Assembly (NCBI GenBank): GCA_963693365.1
Contig: CAVNZM010000019.1
Span: 310,001 to 374,000 of the forward strand
Length of the DNA stretch: 64,000 nt
DNA from: Amoebidium appalachense
Lineage: Eukaryota; Ichthyosporea
Direction: 5' to 3'
How positions within the stretch are numbered: position 1 is the first letter of the stretch; every line of letters starts with the position of its first letter. The notes below the pieces were generated by a model, which did not search any database, was not told the DNA's origin, and saw only the letters and a list, made by a program, of their open reading frames with translations. The position numbers were made by a program, and so were the translations under genes. Below, in pieces: positions 33,561 through 45,445 of this stretch.

Positions 33561-34800
33561 GGTGAAGAGTGACGGGACGGAAGCAGGCCAGCAACCCCCT
33601 GCAGGAGAGCCGCGGACCAACCAGAAGGGATGCAGGCTGCACGGAACCAATCCGCTGCAGTCGCAGATGGCAGCCGGCCACACAACATCCCCCAACGAAG
33701 AATCGAGGGACAGAACGCCCGAAACAGCAACATAGAACAATGTCAGATGAGCAACCCGAATCTCCCGTGCAGTGCCGCCCGGAACACGCACAGTGGACGG
33801 TGGATCGAACCTCGGCACGGTGCAGTGCAGGCACAGGGCACAATTCCGCGCAGAGTGGCAGCGAACAGAGAAGCGGAACCTGTCATGACAAGCGAGACAA
33901 AACAGTGCCCAAGAAAGGACCGAGAGAACACCGCGGACCAGGAGACACCCTGGCGAGGACAGCCGAGCAGCGACGAGGCCAGACGATGCCGGGCCAGCCG
34001 CGGCCCCTCCGTGCCAGTCCCACATCCACCCGTCGGACACACACACGCATGGACACTGCAACCACGCACGGGGGCGGGCGACCGGCTCCAGGCAACACGA
34101 CATCGAGATGCGCCGCGGGGTGCCCCAGGCGCCGACCAGCCCCCACACCGGGCGGACAGCCTCCCCCCTACCCCCGACCCGACCCGAGCCACCCCCCCCC
34201 CCGACCCCCCGCACAACCAGCGCGCCAGCCCGCGCGAGGAGAACCAGCCGCCTGCCCGCCGCCACCGCCTGCACCAGACAATCAGGAACCACGACCCGCC
34301 GCGGCCCCCCCCGCGGAGGGGGAGAGGGGGCCACAGAGACGACGACCACACGGGACGCACAGACGCCCGCGCCCCCAGTGGCCGAGGAGACGCCGGCCCA
34401 CAGGGCCGGGAGAGGGCGGGGGAGGGACGTCGAGGAGCAGGGGCGACAGACGGCACGCGACGCACCGGTCACCGAGCTCGAGAGCTGGGGGTCGGCGACG
34501 ACCAGGTGCAGGAGAAGCCACGGAGGACAGCCCCGTGCCCAGAGTACTGGGGAGGTGTCCGTGGACCGCGCCCCACCCCCACACACTACAGCAGAGAAAA
34601 GTCACAGCGGCGGCGGAGCCCCGACCCCCCCACCGAGCACGCAGTGGACTGCAAGGCGACGAAAGGCGGGGAAGGGGAGGGGGAAAAAACTGCGTGGACG
34701 AGGGGGGCAGGGAGAGAAAAAGGAGGAGAGAAAAAAAAGGAGAAGAGAGCCCAACGGCTGCACGAAAAGGGCGGACAAAATGGGGGGGGGGGGTGTGGGG
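33561..34800. other. GC-rich sequence, origin unclear
   Basis: Very GC-rich with C-runs. Long open frames occur in several phases at once and are rich in Arg, Pro and Gly, as expected by chance at this composition. By position it would correspond to 12060-14080 next to the F-box gene, but I see no convincing match to it. No gene assigned. Confidence 0.4.
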
Positions 34801-35402
34801 TGTGTGGTGGGTCCCCTTTTTGTTGTTGTCCCCCTCCCCCAAAGTGGGTGTGTGTGGGTAGTGTGTGTTGTTGTCCCCCCCCCCAGAATGTGGGTGTGTG
34901 TGTGGTGGTGTCCCCCTCCCCCCCAGAATGTGGTGTGTGTGTGTTGTGTGTGTGTGTGTGTGTGTGTGCCCCCTCCCCCCCCCCAACGAATTGTGGTGTG
35001 TGTGTGGTGTGTGTGTGTGTGTGTGTGTGTGTGGGTCCCCCCTCCCCCTCAACGAATTGGGGTGTGTGTGTGGTGTGTGTGTGTGTGTGTGGGTCCCCTC
35101 CCTCCCCCTCAACGAATTGTGGTGTGTGTGTGGTTGTGTGTTGTGTTGTCCCCCCCCCCCAACGAATGTGGGGGTTTTGTGTGTGTGTGTGTGGGTCCCC
35201 CCCCCCCCCAACGAAGGGTGTGTTGTGTGTGTGTGTGTGGTCCCCCCCCCCCCACGAATGGGGGTGTTTGTGTGTGTGTGTGTGGGTCCCCCCCCCCCCA
35301 ACGAATGTGGGTGTGGTTGTGTGTGTGTGTGTGGGTCCCCCCCCCCCTCAACGAATGTGGGTGTTGTGTGTGTGTGTGTGTGGGTCCCCCCCCCCTCAAC
35401 GA

Positions 35403-35438
<36 letters not shown>

Positions 35439-35640
35439 CCCCCCCCCCCTCAACGATGTGGTGTGTGTTTGTGTGTGTGTGTGTGGGGCCCCCCCCCCCT
35501 CAGATTGTGTGTGTGTGTGGTGTGTGTGTGTGTGTGGTCCCCCCCCCCCTCAACGATTGTGGTGTGTGTGTGTGTTGTGTGTGTGTGTGTGGGTCCCCCT
35601 CCCCCCCAACGATTTGTGGTGTGTGCCAACGATGTGGTGT
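34801..35640. repeat. Minisatellite of TG tracts, C-runs and a CAACGAAT core
   Basis: About 15 units of 45-70 bases. Most read C-run, CAACGA(A)T, then G-rich TG tract; the core varies little while tract lengths vary. Occupies the place of the TG tract at 13900-14070 in the intact order. Confidence 0.75.
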
Positions 35641-35679
35641 GTGATGGTGTGAAAGCCAGCCCTAACACGGTTTCGGCTC

Positions 35680-36760
35680 GTGTCGGTGTCGCGTCCGCAC
35701 CCACCCCCAGCCGAGAAGCCCCACACCCACCATCTCCGAGGGAGCGGGGTGACCCCACCACAGCACGACAAAAGTTCACACACGCAGTTACACCAATGGG
35801 AGGGGAAGGGAGTGGGGAGAGGGGGGGAGGGCGACGTGTCTGTGGATGAGAGGGGGGGGCGCCAGCCGGAGGTCCCGTCGGCGGCCGAGCCAACGAACAA
35901 CAGCGCCCACACAATGTCGGCACCGGGCGACACGAGCGGTGGAGGGGCGCACACGAGCCGGCCGGGCGTGCAAAGATGCGCAGGAGTGGTGCACGGGACG
36001 AGTGGAAGGGAGGGGAGGGGGGGCGGGGCATGCGAAACCTACCGGGGTGGGGGGGGGGCGGCAGCTGCACACGGGGAGTGGTCGAGGGGGGGTGTACGAA
36101 TGAGAAATGGGCAGCCGACCGGCGCATGCGTGTTCAAGGACTGTCTGCGATGCGGTAGTGTGTGCAGGAGCAGGCGGGATCCACACAGTCGGGCACGGGC
36201 GCGGGGAAGCGATGTGCCACAGCGCACATGTGGGCAGGTGGGGGTCCCGTGGTGGTGGGTGGGGGTGGGTCTGGAAGGTCGGGAATGCACGTGAGGTGAC
36301 GGGAACACGCCCAGAAGCGAAAGACAGGTCCACGCACGTAGGCGCTGGGCGTTGAGTAGTTGTGGGTGCGGCGGGCAAGCGGAAAGCACAGTGTGTGTCG
36401 CTGCGGCACGTGTCGCAGCAGCCCGGGAGGCCAGGAGGGCGGGATGGTGGGTTGACAGGGGAAAACACGCATGGCACAAACGGGGAACGCCGCGCACAAG
36501 GGTCAGGAGTGGTCACACCCACAGGAAAGTGCTACTGTGCTAGCTTTCCCCCCAGTGCCCGTGGCGTGTTCGAGAAGCTGCAGTGACACAAACATCAGAG
36601 GCGCACAGACACGAAGGTCCGTGCAGCGCGACACTCGCAGTAAACGGGGGGTGGTGGGGGGAGGTAGGGGGCGAGGGGGGAGAAAAGGCAAGAAGTAGCA
36701 GACACAGGTGAACGGCAGTCATGATGAGACAGTGGGGAACAAACTGATGGTGGTGTGACA
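35680..36760 (-). pseudogene. Degraded copy of the Cys-rich gene
   Basis: Collinear with 14110-15290: the CGGCACGTGTCGCAGCAGCC block (36403) matches 14945-14965, and the CAGCTGCACA block near 36063 matches 14583. Many small losses in all frames and a rise in G/C. Confidence 0.6.
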
Positions 36761-37935
36761 CAGCGCAACCCAGTTAGGGGCGTCGTGAATCCCCTGCGCT
36801 AACATGGGGGGATCGGAAGGGAAACACAACTGTGGGGCAATCGCGATGGAAATCGGAAAACCCCCCCAGGAAATAAGACACACCAGAAGATAGGCGCGAG
36901 TGATGGGGGAAGATTGGATCATTAGATTCCCCGACCGGCAGATCAGTACGTGGGAAAAACAAGACCGAGACACAGATCCGAGTTCGAACTAGGCAGCTCC
37001 AAACCCAGGCCCCCAACAGCAGCTCCAAGAGCACTGTGGGAGCGCACCTATGTCATCACCAGCCCCCAAACCGATCATGGCTCAACCGCAAAACATGCAA
37101 ACGGCTAGTCTGTTTACCCCCCAGTCGCAAAAGAAAAAGAAACTACCGAAGCACATACACACCCGACCCACCGAAACCAAAGAAAAAGTACAACACGGAC
37201 AAGTGTCCCTACAAGTCCAAGTCGTGAAGCTACCGGCGCTGCCCGGGCGGGGGCGCCGATCCATCCGTACAGTCAACACACAACCCAACACACCACAAGA
37301 CACACAGGACCACACGACGGGAACAGTGGGACGGAAGATGTGGGAGGAGGGAGGGCGACGAACGGATGGACGGCCAGCGAGGGGAGCTGCACGGTATGGT
37401 GGACGGTGGTGACGGGCGGGGCCAACAAGCAGGCGGGAGGAGCGAGAAAGGAGGGAGCGAAGATGCCCAGGCGCAAACACGCCCGTGTCATGGAGATGCG
37501 ATGGGCGAGAGCCAAACACGAGAGCCTGGGTGGGGGGCGCACACGGAACGACAGAGCGACGAACGACGGGAAACAGAGGTGACCAGGGTCGCGAAAGAAA
37601 GAAGGAAGCCGGAGGTCGAGGAATAAAGGGGGGTCGAGGGGGGCATCGGGACTCATCGTACAGCCGGGTTGTGTTCGCACAGGGGGGCGCCGACTGGAAC
37701 CACCGAAGTCGCGAGAAGTTGGAGGGTGAGTGTCTGGGTGACGAGGTGCACAAGCGCGCGGGAAAGCAGCAGAAGGAGAAGTGGGGGCCCGGGGGAAGAA
37801 GAGTCAGCATGGAAGAGTATGGTGGTGGGGGTCACCCAGTCGGTCAGGAAGTGGAAGGAGGAGACGAGACAGAAAAACACCGACAAGAACGCACGGGCAC
37901 AGCCACAATGGTGCCCGGGTCCACAAGTAGGGGGA
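36761..37935. pseudogene. Degraded copy of the Lys/Pro-rich gene and the 3' part of G2
   Basis: 37040-37290 matches 15750-16035 (basic KPKKKY stretch, then DKCPYKSKS, then GATCCATCCGTAC). 37600-37930 matches 16600-16920 (CGTACAGCCGGGTT and CAATGGTGCCCGG). The two genes keep their order and orientation, so 35680-37935 is one decayed segmental duplicate of 14110-16930. 36761-37030 has an AT-richer stretch like 15450-15720. Confidence 0.6.
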
Positions 37936-37961
37936 AAAAAAACGGACAGGAGAACAGCTAT

Positions 37962-38026
<65 letters not shown>

Positions 38027-38740
38027 TGGTGGGGACTACGGCGGCACCAATGGGTGGTGTGTTGCTGGATGTGAAGCCGCCGGTCAGCCCGGAACATCCC
38101 TAGGGTCTCGAATCTAAGAGCACGCGGGCGCGAGGCGCGACATAGGAGACGGGTGGACGCGAGGGAGGTGGAGAAGGGCAGCAGCGAGGAAAGTGAAGCA
38201 AACGAGCGGCCAAACGCAGCGAAATGGGTTGTGGAGTAAGTTGATGCCGCCAACCGGTGTCGATTGGTGGTCGCCAGCGCAACGGTCCTGCCCGAGTTGC
38301 GCGTAAATGCGGAAACCCAGCCGTATATGGCCCGATAACGTTCTTCGCCGAGCCGGTCGGATTGGGTGGGATGTCGGTGCGGGCTGCGCAGGGGAAGTCG
38401 GCACACCACCGCAGAAGAGATCGAAGTCAAAAAGACTGCGCAGGGGCTCCGCGGTGTAGGCAGCGAGGCAAATCATCGACCCACCAGCGAGAAAGTTGGA
38501 GTCTCAAGTACCACGTCCGACCCGTCAAGGGAGGTGTGTCGATGCCCTGCAGAAACGCAAGTCGCTGGTGAGGGAAAGAGAGTGTGACATCGGCAGGCTG
38601 GGAAACAACGGAGCCCCGGCGCGCGAATCCAAGTTGTGGAATGTGTGGCCGAACAGCGGAGGAACCGTCTGCTGCAGTCCAGCAACGATTCTGCATCAAG
38701 GTGTTGGCAGCTAAGGGCCGATTGGCCAGGGGCGAGATTG
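37936..38740. other. TG tract and unassigned sequence
   Basis: (TG)n at 37961-38025. 38030-38740 has no clear match inside the window and no convincing ORF; frames are short and in several phases. Confidence 0.4.
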
Positions 38741-39136
38741 GTCGATCCTGATTGGCGAAAAGCACTGTGAACCGGATCAATCGGATTCGCGGAAAAGTCA
38801 CCAACACCAAAGTCGGTCGATGGGCCGGCGAAGATCGATTGTCACGTACTCAGGCAGATGCCCATGGTCGGTGAAAACACGCAAAAAGCACGAGAATGCA
38901 CAAAAAGCAAGGAAAATGGACAACGTGAAACTAAAGATGACACGAATGTGGTGAAATGGGGCCTGTTCGGCCTGTACGCGGCAGCATGCCGTTTCTCCCG
39001 TGAGCCACCTGACTCTGGCGACTTCTGCATGTAGCGCCCGTCATTGGGCGCGGGCAAAAAACCGACTGCCACCGTTGCAGGCACCAGTCTGCACACGCAC
39101 ACTGCCGAACACATCCAAACAACACAACGCTCCACC
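38741..39136 (+). promoter_or_regulatory. Degraded type-2 promoter of gene F
   Basis: Matches 47180-47533 upstream of gene E (GATCGATTG..TCACGTACTCAGG, AACACGCAAAAAGCACG, TGCACACGCACACTGCCGAACACATCC) with small losses. The TATA box of gene E (47456) is missing here. Confidence 0.6.
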
Positions 39137-40333
39137 ACGCCATCTACGAGCGCCTCAACACACGGCGCCCGCGGGCCGGCCCCATCACCCCCGAGTGAGC
39201 AGCTGCTGGGCACCGTGGGGGACGATGTGGTGGCGAAGGTGCTGCGCTTCCTCGACCCGCTCAAGGTGGACAGCACCGAGACCATCTCAGGGCGGTGTGT
39301 TTGGCCGCTGGACAGCGACTACAGGGAGTTTGTTCGGATCATGTTTAGGGGGCGCGACCAAAAGATGGCCCCAATCCACAATACAATGTCGTGGAGATGG
39401 TAAGCGGCCGTATCATTTTGTGGTGGCCTGCCAAAAGCCCCCTGTTCTATTTTGGCAGGCTCGGACCGCTATAGTCATGTTACGTCATCACTTTGTGTGG
39501 CCGGCCAAAGCCCCCTGTTATTTGAAGCGGACTGTTAGTCATGTTGAAGTGGTGGCGGCTCAAAAGCCCCCTGTTCTATTTGGAGGCGGACCTGTTATAG
39601 TCATGTTGACGCACTGTGGTGGCCGGCAAAAGCCCCCTGTTCTATTTTGGAAGCGGACTTTGCATATAGTCCATGCAATCTAGTTGCTAACACAAAGACT
39701 GTCCCAGAGCACTGGTGGGCGACCAATGAAGGACCACCTGCTGAATGCCGATGGATTCCTCACCGTGGAGAGATCGCCAACGGTCGGCGACAGTACGTAT
39801 GTGGTGTTGCTGTTCGAAAGGCATTTGCCCGTCTGGCCGAAATCAGCAAGACCAGTGCCCTGCCGCCTGCAAGCCGAGACCACTGCTGCCGAGGAACGTG
39901 CCCGGGCGCACGAGGGACGCCAGAGAAGGCGAGCAGTGGTACACGGAGACGCCGAGCTCCTGGACTCCGCCAACGAGCGCCTTGCCACTATGAGGGCGAC
40001 AACGGCACCCGCAGCGCATCGTTCTCTGCGCCCCGGCACCTCGCCCAACACCCGCTGCATGGAGACGGACTACGGGCGCGAGCTGGCGCGCAAGGTGTTC
40101 CACGACGCTGCCGTGCTGCTGTGGCGCCGCCACGAGGGGTGAGCACCTGTGTGACCCCACCTACTGGAACCGCTCATCAAGGACCACATGAACGTGGACC
40201 CCGACCAGGCAGTGTACCGCTCGCACATCAACATGTACACGGCGCTCTGCAAGGCGGCCTTCACCTCCACGGCGTGCCCAAGGTCACCCACCTGACCTAC
40301 AACCAGCTCTATGCCGTGCTTCGTGTTTTTGCG

Positions 40334-40991
40334 CTCTATGAAAACTACTCCGGGACGTGTGTTGCCTCTAGGGGGACATCCCCTTGGACGAAAGTGAACC
40401 TGCAATGGTTGTAAACCACGGCAAGCCCCCAGTCATCAATTTATTGATCCGTGAGGTCCATGTGCCCAAAAAACGGGGGAAGTCTTCGCCCCGTGAAAAA
40501 ACAGCACGTATGTGTGGATCAATGGGGGTTGTGTGTGGGTGTAGGTGGGTGGGTGAAAAGGAATATATAGCTGTAAGGCTGTGGATGCTAAACACAGAAG
40601 ATGTGTTTGTAGCTTGCTGATCTGCTAAAAACTGTCGTGCTTATATACCTAAGCCTACCGATCTGAGCCAATCAAAAATCGATCTAGTGATATGTGAAAT
40701 CTGATCCGAGCCAATCATAACTCGGTCTAGTGATCTGTGGTATCTGATGTTTTGACTGGCTAATAGGTGCCCGTGTGCGGGCAGCCAACCGCTAACTGCT
40801 AAAACACGAAATGAAGCCTACATGGTTGTGTTGGTATCGAACACCCATCCTACGTGTTTACCCAGAAAAATATTTATGTCAATAATTTCCACAAATAAAA
40901 CCTCTATGAAAACTACTCCGGGACGTGTGTTGCCTCTAGGGGGACATCCCCTTGGACGAAAGTGAACCTGCAATGGTTGTAAACCACGGCA
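40334..40991 (-). repeat. B1-A2-spacer-B2 end of the retrotransposon
   Basis: B1 40902-40991, A2 40554-40902, spacer 40424-40553, B2 40334-40423. B1 and A2 abut. In textbook elements A2 and B2 abut too; here 130 bases lie between them and do not match the sequence inside A1. The A repeats contain GAGCCAATCA boxes and TATATAG, probably promoter parts, and AATAAA near the outer end. Confidence 0.8.
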
Positions 40992-41019
40992 CGAGAGCAG
41001 TATGCTTGCTCCAAAGGTT

Positions 41020-42051
41020 TCACTTAAGAAGAGAGGCGAATACACGTGTGGTGGTGGCAGCAATGGAGGCCGGACGAAGTCGGGTATAGATCAGGAAGCA
41101 GTCGGAGGACCACCGGCCGAGTTGTTTGATCCGGGAGTCGTCGACCCCGGCCTCAGCCAGTGCTGTGGCCCCCCCGATGCGGAGGCTGTGTCCGGCAAAC
41201 CGGGAGGGTGAGAGGCCTGCCCGGGAGAGGAGGGCACGGAAATCGGCAGAGAAAGCACTCTTGGTGTAGGGGATGCCACCGAGACTGAAGAGGGGGTCGT
41301 CGGGTTGACCGGACGTTGTATCCAGGAACTGCCGGAGGAGATGGGCTGGGGAGAAGTGGGTGAGGGGCAGGGCAGCTAGGGTGACGTTGACACCTCGGGC
41401 CTGTACATCCGTCTTAGAGGTTGGCAGGTGGAGGGTGGCATGGGACAAAGTACCGGTGGGGGTGTAGCTGAAGGTCACGTCCTTCCGTTTAACGTGACGG
41501 GACGGGTCGAAAGAAGTCAGGGTCTTGGAGGTAAATTCCCCTGAACGGAGGAGACCACAGAAACCGACGATGAGGGCCGTCCATAGCCGGAGATTGGCCG
41601 AGGAGGCCTTGGTGGGGCACTGGCCATGGAGTAGGCGGAGGTGGGAGGGGAGGAGGGGTTCCCTGGTGGATGAGCGGGGTCGGATGTTGTGAGAAAGCTG
41701 CCATCGGCCTACCCCCCGTAGGAACCAGGCCAGAGACTTGTCGTGGGGGTAGGGAGCAGGGAGGCCCATGTCGAGGTGGAGCCTGGTGATGGCCGAATTG
41801 TAGCCGGTTAAGGAAGAGGCCTGTACCCCTCGTTGGGCACACCAGGCGAGAAAAAGTTGCACGGTGTGTGGGGAGGCCGGGAGGGAGGACCCGGAGGAGG
41901 ATTGCAGCCGAGATGCCACACAGAAATCGATGAACACTTTTTGCACCCGGGAGTAAAAGGCCCGAGAGTCGAGGTTGAGACTCAGGGCCTGGCATTCCTG
42001 CAGGGTAGTGGTGGCTCGAAGCAGCTCGGCCGGAGCAAAGTGGGGGGCCAA
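41020..42051 (-). CDS. Tyrosine recombinase of the retrotransposon
   Basis: About 340 residues, stop near 41020. The N-terminal part (FYSRVQKVFIDFCV ... TVQLFLAWCAQRG) is the core-binding region. The catalytic part shows the first Arg in GLLRSGEF, HSLR (HxxR) in GHSLRIGGAT, GRW and the nucleophile Tyr in FLIYTRL. All expected catalytic residues seem present. It inserts the circular cDNA by site-specific-type recombination. No ATG starts the frame; the open frame begins just after the 37-base poly-C tract that ends the RT frame, so it may be made by frameshift, re-initiation or from a tract whose true length differs. Confidence 0.85.
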   Translation of the reverse strand: MAPHFAPAELLRATTTLQECQALSLNLDSRAFYSRVQKVFIDFCVASRLQSSSGSSLPASPHTVQLFLAWCAQRGVQASSLTGYNSAITRLHLDMGLPAPYPHDKSLAWFLRGVGRWQLSHNIRPRSSTREPLLPSHLRLLHGQCPTKASSANLRLWTALIVGFCGLLRSGEFTSKTLTSFDPSRHVKRKDVTFSYTPTGTLSHATLHLPTSKTDVQARGVNVTLAALPLTHFSPAHLLRQFLDTTSGQPDDPLFSLGGIPYTKSAFSADFRALLSRAGLSPSRFAGHSLRIGGATALAEAGVDDSRIKQLGRWSSDCFLIYTRLRPASIAATTTRVFASLLK

Positions 42052-42082
42052 TCTGCCAGTGTTGCTCCGGAACGGGAGATCT

Positions 42083-42119
<37 letters not shown>

Positions 42120-42122
<3 letters not shown>

Positions 42123-43772
42123 GCCCAAGGGAAGGGATAGGAACTCGTGGACCCAGGAGGGGAAGGGGCAGGGCTCCGGTTGCAGGGAAGGTCGGAGTCG
42201 TCGGGCCCGGGGAAGTTGGTTACGAGAAATGGCATCGGCCAGATGGTTGAGGGGTCCTGGTAGGTAGGATGCCTGTAACGTAAATTGGTATTGCATTTCC
42301 ATGCGGGTGATGAACCGAAGAAGTTTGGCCATCACGGGGTGGGGGGAAGACCGGGAGTGCAGGTCAGACACAGCACCCGTGTTGTCGCATAAAATACGGA
42401 CATGGTGGGTGGACCAGGAGGGGGCCCAGAGGGCCACGGCGGCTGCGATGGCCAGGAGTTCGATGACGGAAGAACCGAGTTTGCCCTCATGAGCATAGAG
42501 GGCTTGGGTGGAGGGGGACCAGGGCATGAAGAACCATTGGTCGAGCCAGTGGCCACCTAGACCCACCGATCCGGCAGCATCAGTGGCCAGGGTGGTGTAT
42601 GTGGGGGGTGTGATGAGGTGCACCCCATTCCATGATGTGAGGAACTGGTGCCATTCGGCTATGTCGGCCCGCGCGGCAGCAGTCAGTCGTATGTGGTGGT
42701 GGCCGGCAAGGTGTGGGTGGGTTCGGAGAAGGGCCCATAGGCGCTGGGAGAAGGCCCTCCCGGGGGGAACCAGCTGGGCACACCAGGTGAGTTTGCCGAG
42801 GAGGGACTGGAGGTCCCGAATGGTGATGGTGGGTTTTGGGTGGGAAGTGAGGTCGAGTAGGTCCGAGAGCTTGGAAGCCGGGATTCGTGCCTCCATGGCG
42901 ATGGAGTCGAATTCGATACCGATGAAGACGACACGGGTAGCCGGGCCCTGCATCTTGTCTTCGGAGATGGCAATGTGCAGCTCTCGGCAGAGTTGCAGGA
43001 AGGTGGATAGGTGACGTTGGCACTGCTCTTGTGTGGGGGCGACTATAATCCAGTCGTCTACGTAGTGGCGGATGAGGGTAATACCGTGCTGGTGTGCCAG
43101 CCACTGTAGGGTGGCCGCGATCCGTTCCCAGATGGCTGGGCTAGATTTCAGGCCGAAGGGCAGTCTGGTTTCAACGTAAAAATGCCCTTGCCATTTGAAT
43201 GCCATTAAGTGGTGGTCTTCCGGTCGGATGGGCATGTGCCGGAAGGCAGCCTGCACATCTGCCACGGCCATGTAGCAGCCGGGGCCTGCGTCGAAAATGA
43301 GTTGGGTGACATCCCGGGCGCGAATGTACTGAAGTTCGTCGGGGTAGGTGATGCTGTCATTGACACTGCTACCCCGGGGCCAGGAGAGGTGGTGGATTCG
43401 ACGGTACTTGGGGGGGTTCCCTTTCTTGGTAACGGCGCCGATGGGGGAGGAACGGTGGACGGGAAATTCGTCAAAGAATTGGGCCGGGGAGAGGGGGCCG
43501 CGCAGGTGGCCGAGGGCGACTTCTTTGGCAATATCCACCGTGATAGCGGCAGCTGCCTCCGGGGTGGTGGGTAGGTTGGGGCCCACCCGAGAGGTGGAGG
43601 GGCCGCGATAGCCGATGTCGACGCCGAATTCGACATCGTGGAGGAGTTGTGCGGCGAATGGTTGGTCCGGGTAGGAGGCCAGCAGTTCCCGGAGGCGGGA
43701 GGTGTCAATGTGGTGCTGGGGCAGCGGGCGGGCCACCGGGTCTGAGCCTCGGGGGAAGGGGGTGGTTAGCAA
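42120..43772 (-). CDS. Reverse transcriptase with RNase H
   Basis: About 550 residues. RT motifs: AVADVQAAFRHMPI (first Asp), LPFGLKSSPAIW, and YVDD at residues 237-240. RNase H motifs follow: ATDAAGSVGLGGHW, ELLAIAAAVALW, CDNTGAV and LADAISR, giving the D-E-D-D set. The DIRS/Ngaro type lacks protease and integrase, as here. No ATG at the start; the open frame starts after a 44-base poly-C tract at 43848-43805, so its start is uncertain. Ends at the second poly-C tract. Confidence 0.85.
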
Positions 43773-43803
43773 GGGTGGTGTGCCCTTGGGGAGATCCCGG
43801 CAG

Positions 43804-43851
<48 letters not shown>

Positions 43852-44245
43852 CAGGGCCCCGGGGGTTAGAGTAGGGCAGCTGGGCCCAAGTGAGGGTTGG
43901 CAGGGAGGGCAGCGGGGCCCTGTGCAGGGGAATGTGCCCGAGCACGCGGGGGTGTGGGCGGACACAGCGGTAGAAGAAGGGGGGGGGGGGGGGAGGGAGT
44001 GCTAGGTGAGTGTAAGGGGGGGGAGGCTCGTGGGATGGGGGGGGGAGTAAAATTATGTGCAGTGGCCAGAATAAACGTCTTTGTGTAGGGACATTTATTC
44101 GTGACGCGCGCGGGCGCCGTAGTTGGCCTGCGAAATTTTGTACTCAGCCCTATTGGCCCGTTCTCCCGAGCTCCGTTTCCCTGTACTCGTGTGTCCTAGC
44201 TCCTAACCCCTATGTTCTAGCTGTGTGTGTGGGTGTGCGCGTAGA

Positions 44246-45415
44246 CTAGGCATTGTGCTTGCAGTCTTTGCGGGGGTGTGTGCCAGAGCAGAGCGGGCAC
44301 ACGTGGGAGAAGGGGCAGGGCTGCTTAGCGCAGGACCGACCGTTAATGTGGAAATTCCTGCAGTGCGTCGCGGGTAGATCCACGGGTCGGGCCGGTTTTG
44401 CCGGGCCGGGTTGCGGGCCAGGGCGGTTCGGGGTGTGACCCCCGCCGGGCTTGTGGGGCGGCTTAAAGCCGTCAAGACCACAGCCGGGCTTGGGGTACAT
44501 GGGGCAGGCCGCGCTGGGGTGGTCGGGGAAGCCACAGCGCTGACATGCGTCCGGGATGAGCAGAGTGGGTGGCAGGAGGAGATCCTGGTGGAGTTGGGCG
44601 AGCAGGTTGGGGCACTCGATCGGAGCCCGACCCTGCTGGTGGGCAACGGTGCGGGCGTATACGTCATAGTTGTGGATCTGGGCCCACGGGTATCGGGTGC
44701 TGAGGCGAGTGATGTGCTGAGTCCAAAGTACGTCTTTGTCCGTGGGAAGGCCGAGGTGGTGCTTGGCGGCCATGTAATGGGTCCAAGCTTGGATCCAAAT
44801 GACGAGTGAACGCAGGGGAACGGGTTTGTCTTGGCGAAAAGTCTCGATGCTGCCGTCGTCGGCCATGCGCAGATGCTGACCTTTCTTGGATGGGGCCAGG
44901 AGGGCGGCGGGGGTGAACTTATACAGATCGACGAAACGATTGGCGCGCAAATCTGCCAGCACATCCGCGGGGGGAAGCGGGAGTGTGCCCGGCTGAATGT
45001 CGCCAGTGTTCTCACCTGTGATGGGGGGCGCGGGCAGGGCAGGTAGGTCTAGGTCAGGGCCGAGATGCAGCCCCGGGGAAACCTCCCCGGGTGTGGAGGG
45101 CGCGGCGGGGGGCGCGGGAGGGTCGCGGTTGGTGAGAGCAGCCAGGACGCCAGCCATCTGGGTGCTGATGGCGGTGAGGGCGGCCAGGACGGCGTCTTGA
45201 GAAGTCATCTGCGGGGACGGCGGGGCCTGAGGGGGAACTTCAGGAGTGGAGGGGAGAGTAGCCGGCGGGTCCGGGTCCGTGGTGGTATGGGCCGCTGGAG
45301 GCGCGTCAGTGTCCGCGGGAGCGTTGGTCAGCCTGTGGCGGAGGTCGCTGCGGGTCAGGCGCTTAGGTGCCGCGGCAGGGGCGGCGGCTGAGGCCTGGCG
45401 CTTTTTCGGCGGCAT
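44246..45415 (-). CDS. Gag-like protein with zinc knuckles
   Basis: Start chosen at ATG 45415 (MPPKKRQASAAAPAA); the frame extends upstream only into repeat A1. 389 residues: basic N-terminus, Pro/Ala-rich linker, a central helical region (LRSLVIWIQAWTHYMAAKHH), then Cys-rich C-terminus with CQRCGFPDHPSAAC, CRNFHINGRSC and CPLCSGTHPRKDC knuckle-like motifs for RNA binding. First ORF of the element. Confidence 0.75.
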   Translation of the reverse strand: MPPKKRQASAAAPAAAPKRLTRSDLRHRLTNAPADTDAPPAAHTTTDPDPPATLPSTPEVPPQAPPSPQMTSQDAVLAALTAISTQMAGVLAALTNRDPPAPPAAPSTPGEVSPGLHLGPDLDLPALPAPPITGENTGDIQPGTLPLPPADVLADLRANRFVDLYKFTPAALLAPSKKGQHLRMADDGSIETFRQDKPVPLRSLVIWIQAWTHYMAAKHHLGLPTDKDVLWTQHITRLSTRYPWAQIHNYDVYARTVAHQQGRAPIECPNLLAQLHQDLLLPPTLLIPDACQRCGFPDHPSAACPMYPKPGCGLDGFKPPHKPGGGHTPNRPGPQPGPAKPARPVDLPATHCRNFHINGRSCAKQPCPFSHVCPLCSGTHPRKDCKHNA

Positions 45416-45445
45416 GCTGACCGGCGTAGGGAAAGATAGGGAGAA

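Noticed and set aside
32700-34700. Long Arg/Gly/Pro-rich ORFs on both strands
   Set aside because: High GC removes stop codons in all frames; the sequence aligns with the F-box gene in a different frame and is full of small losses.
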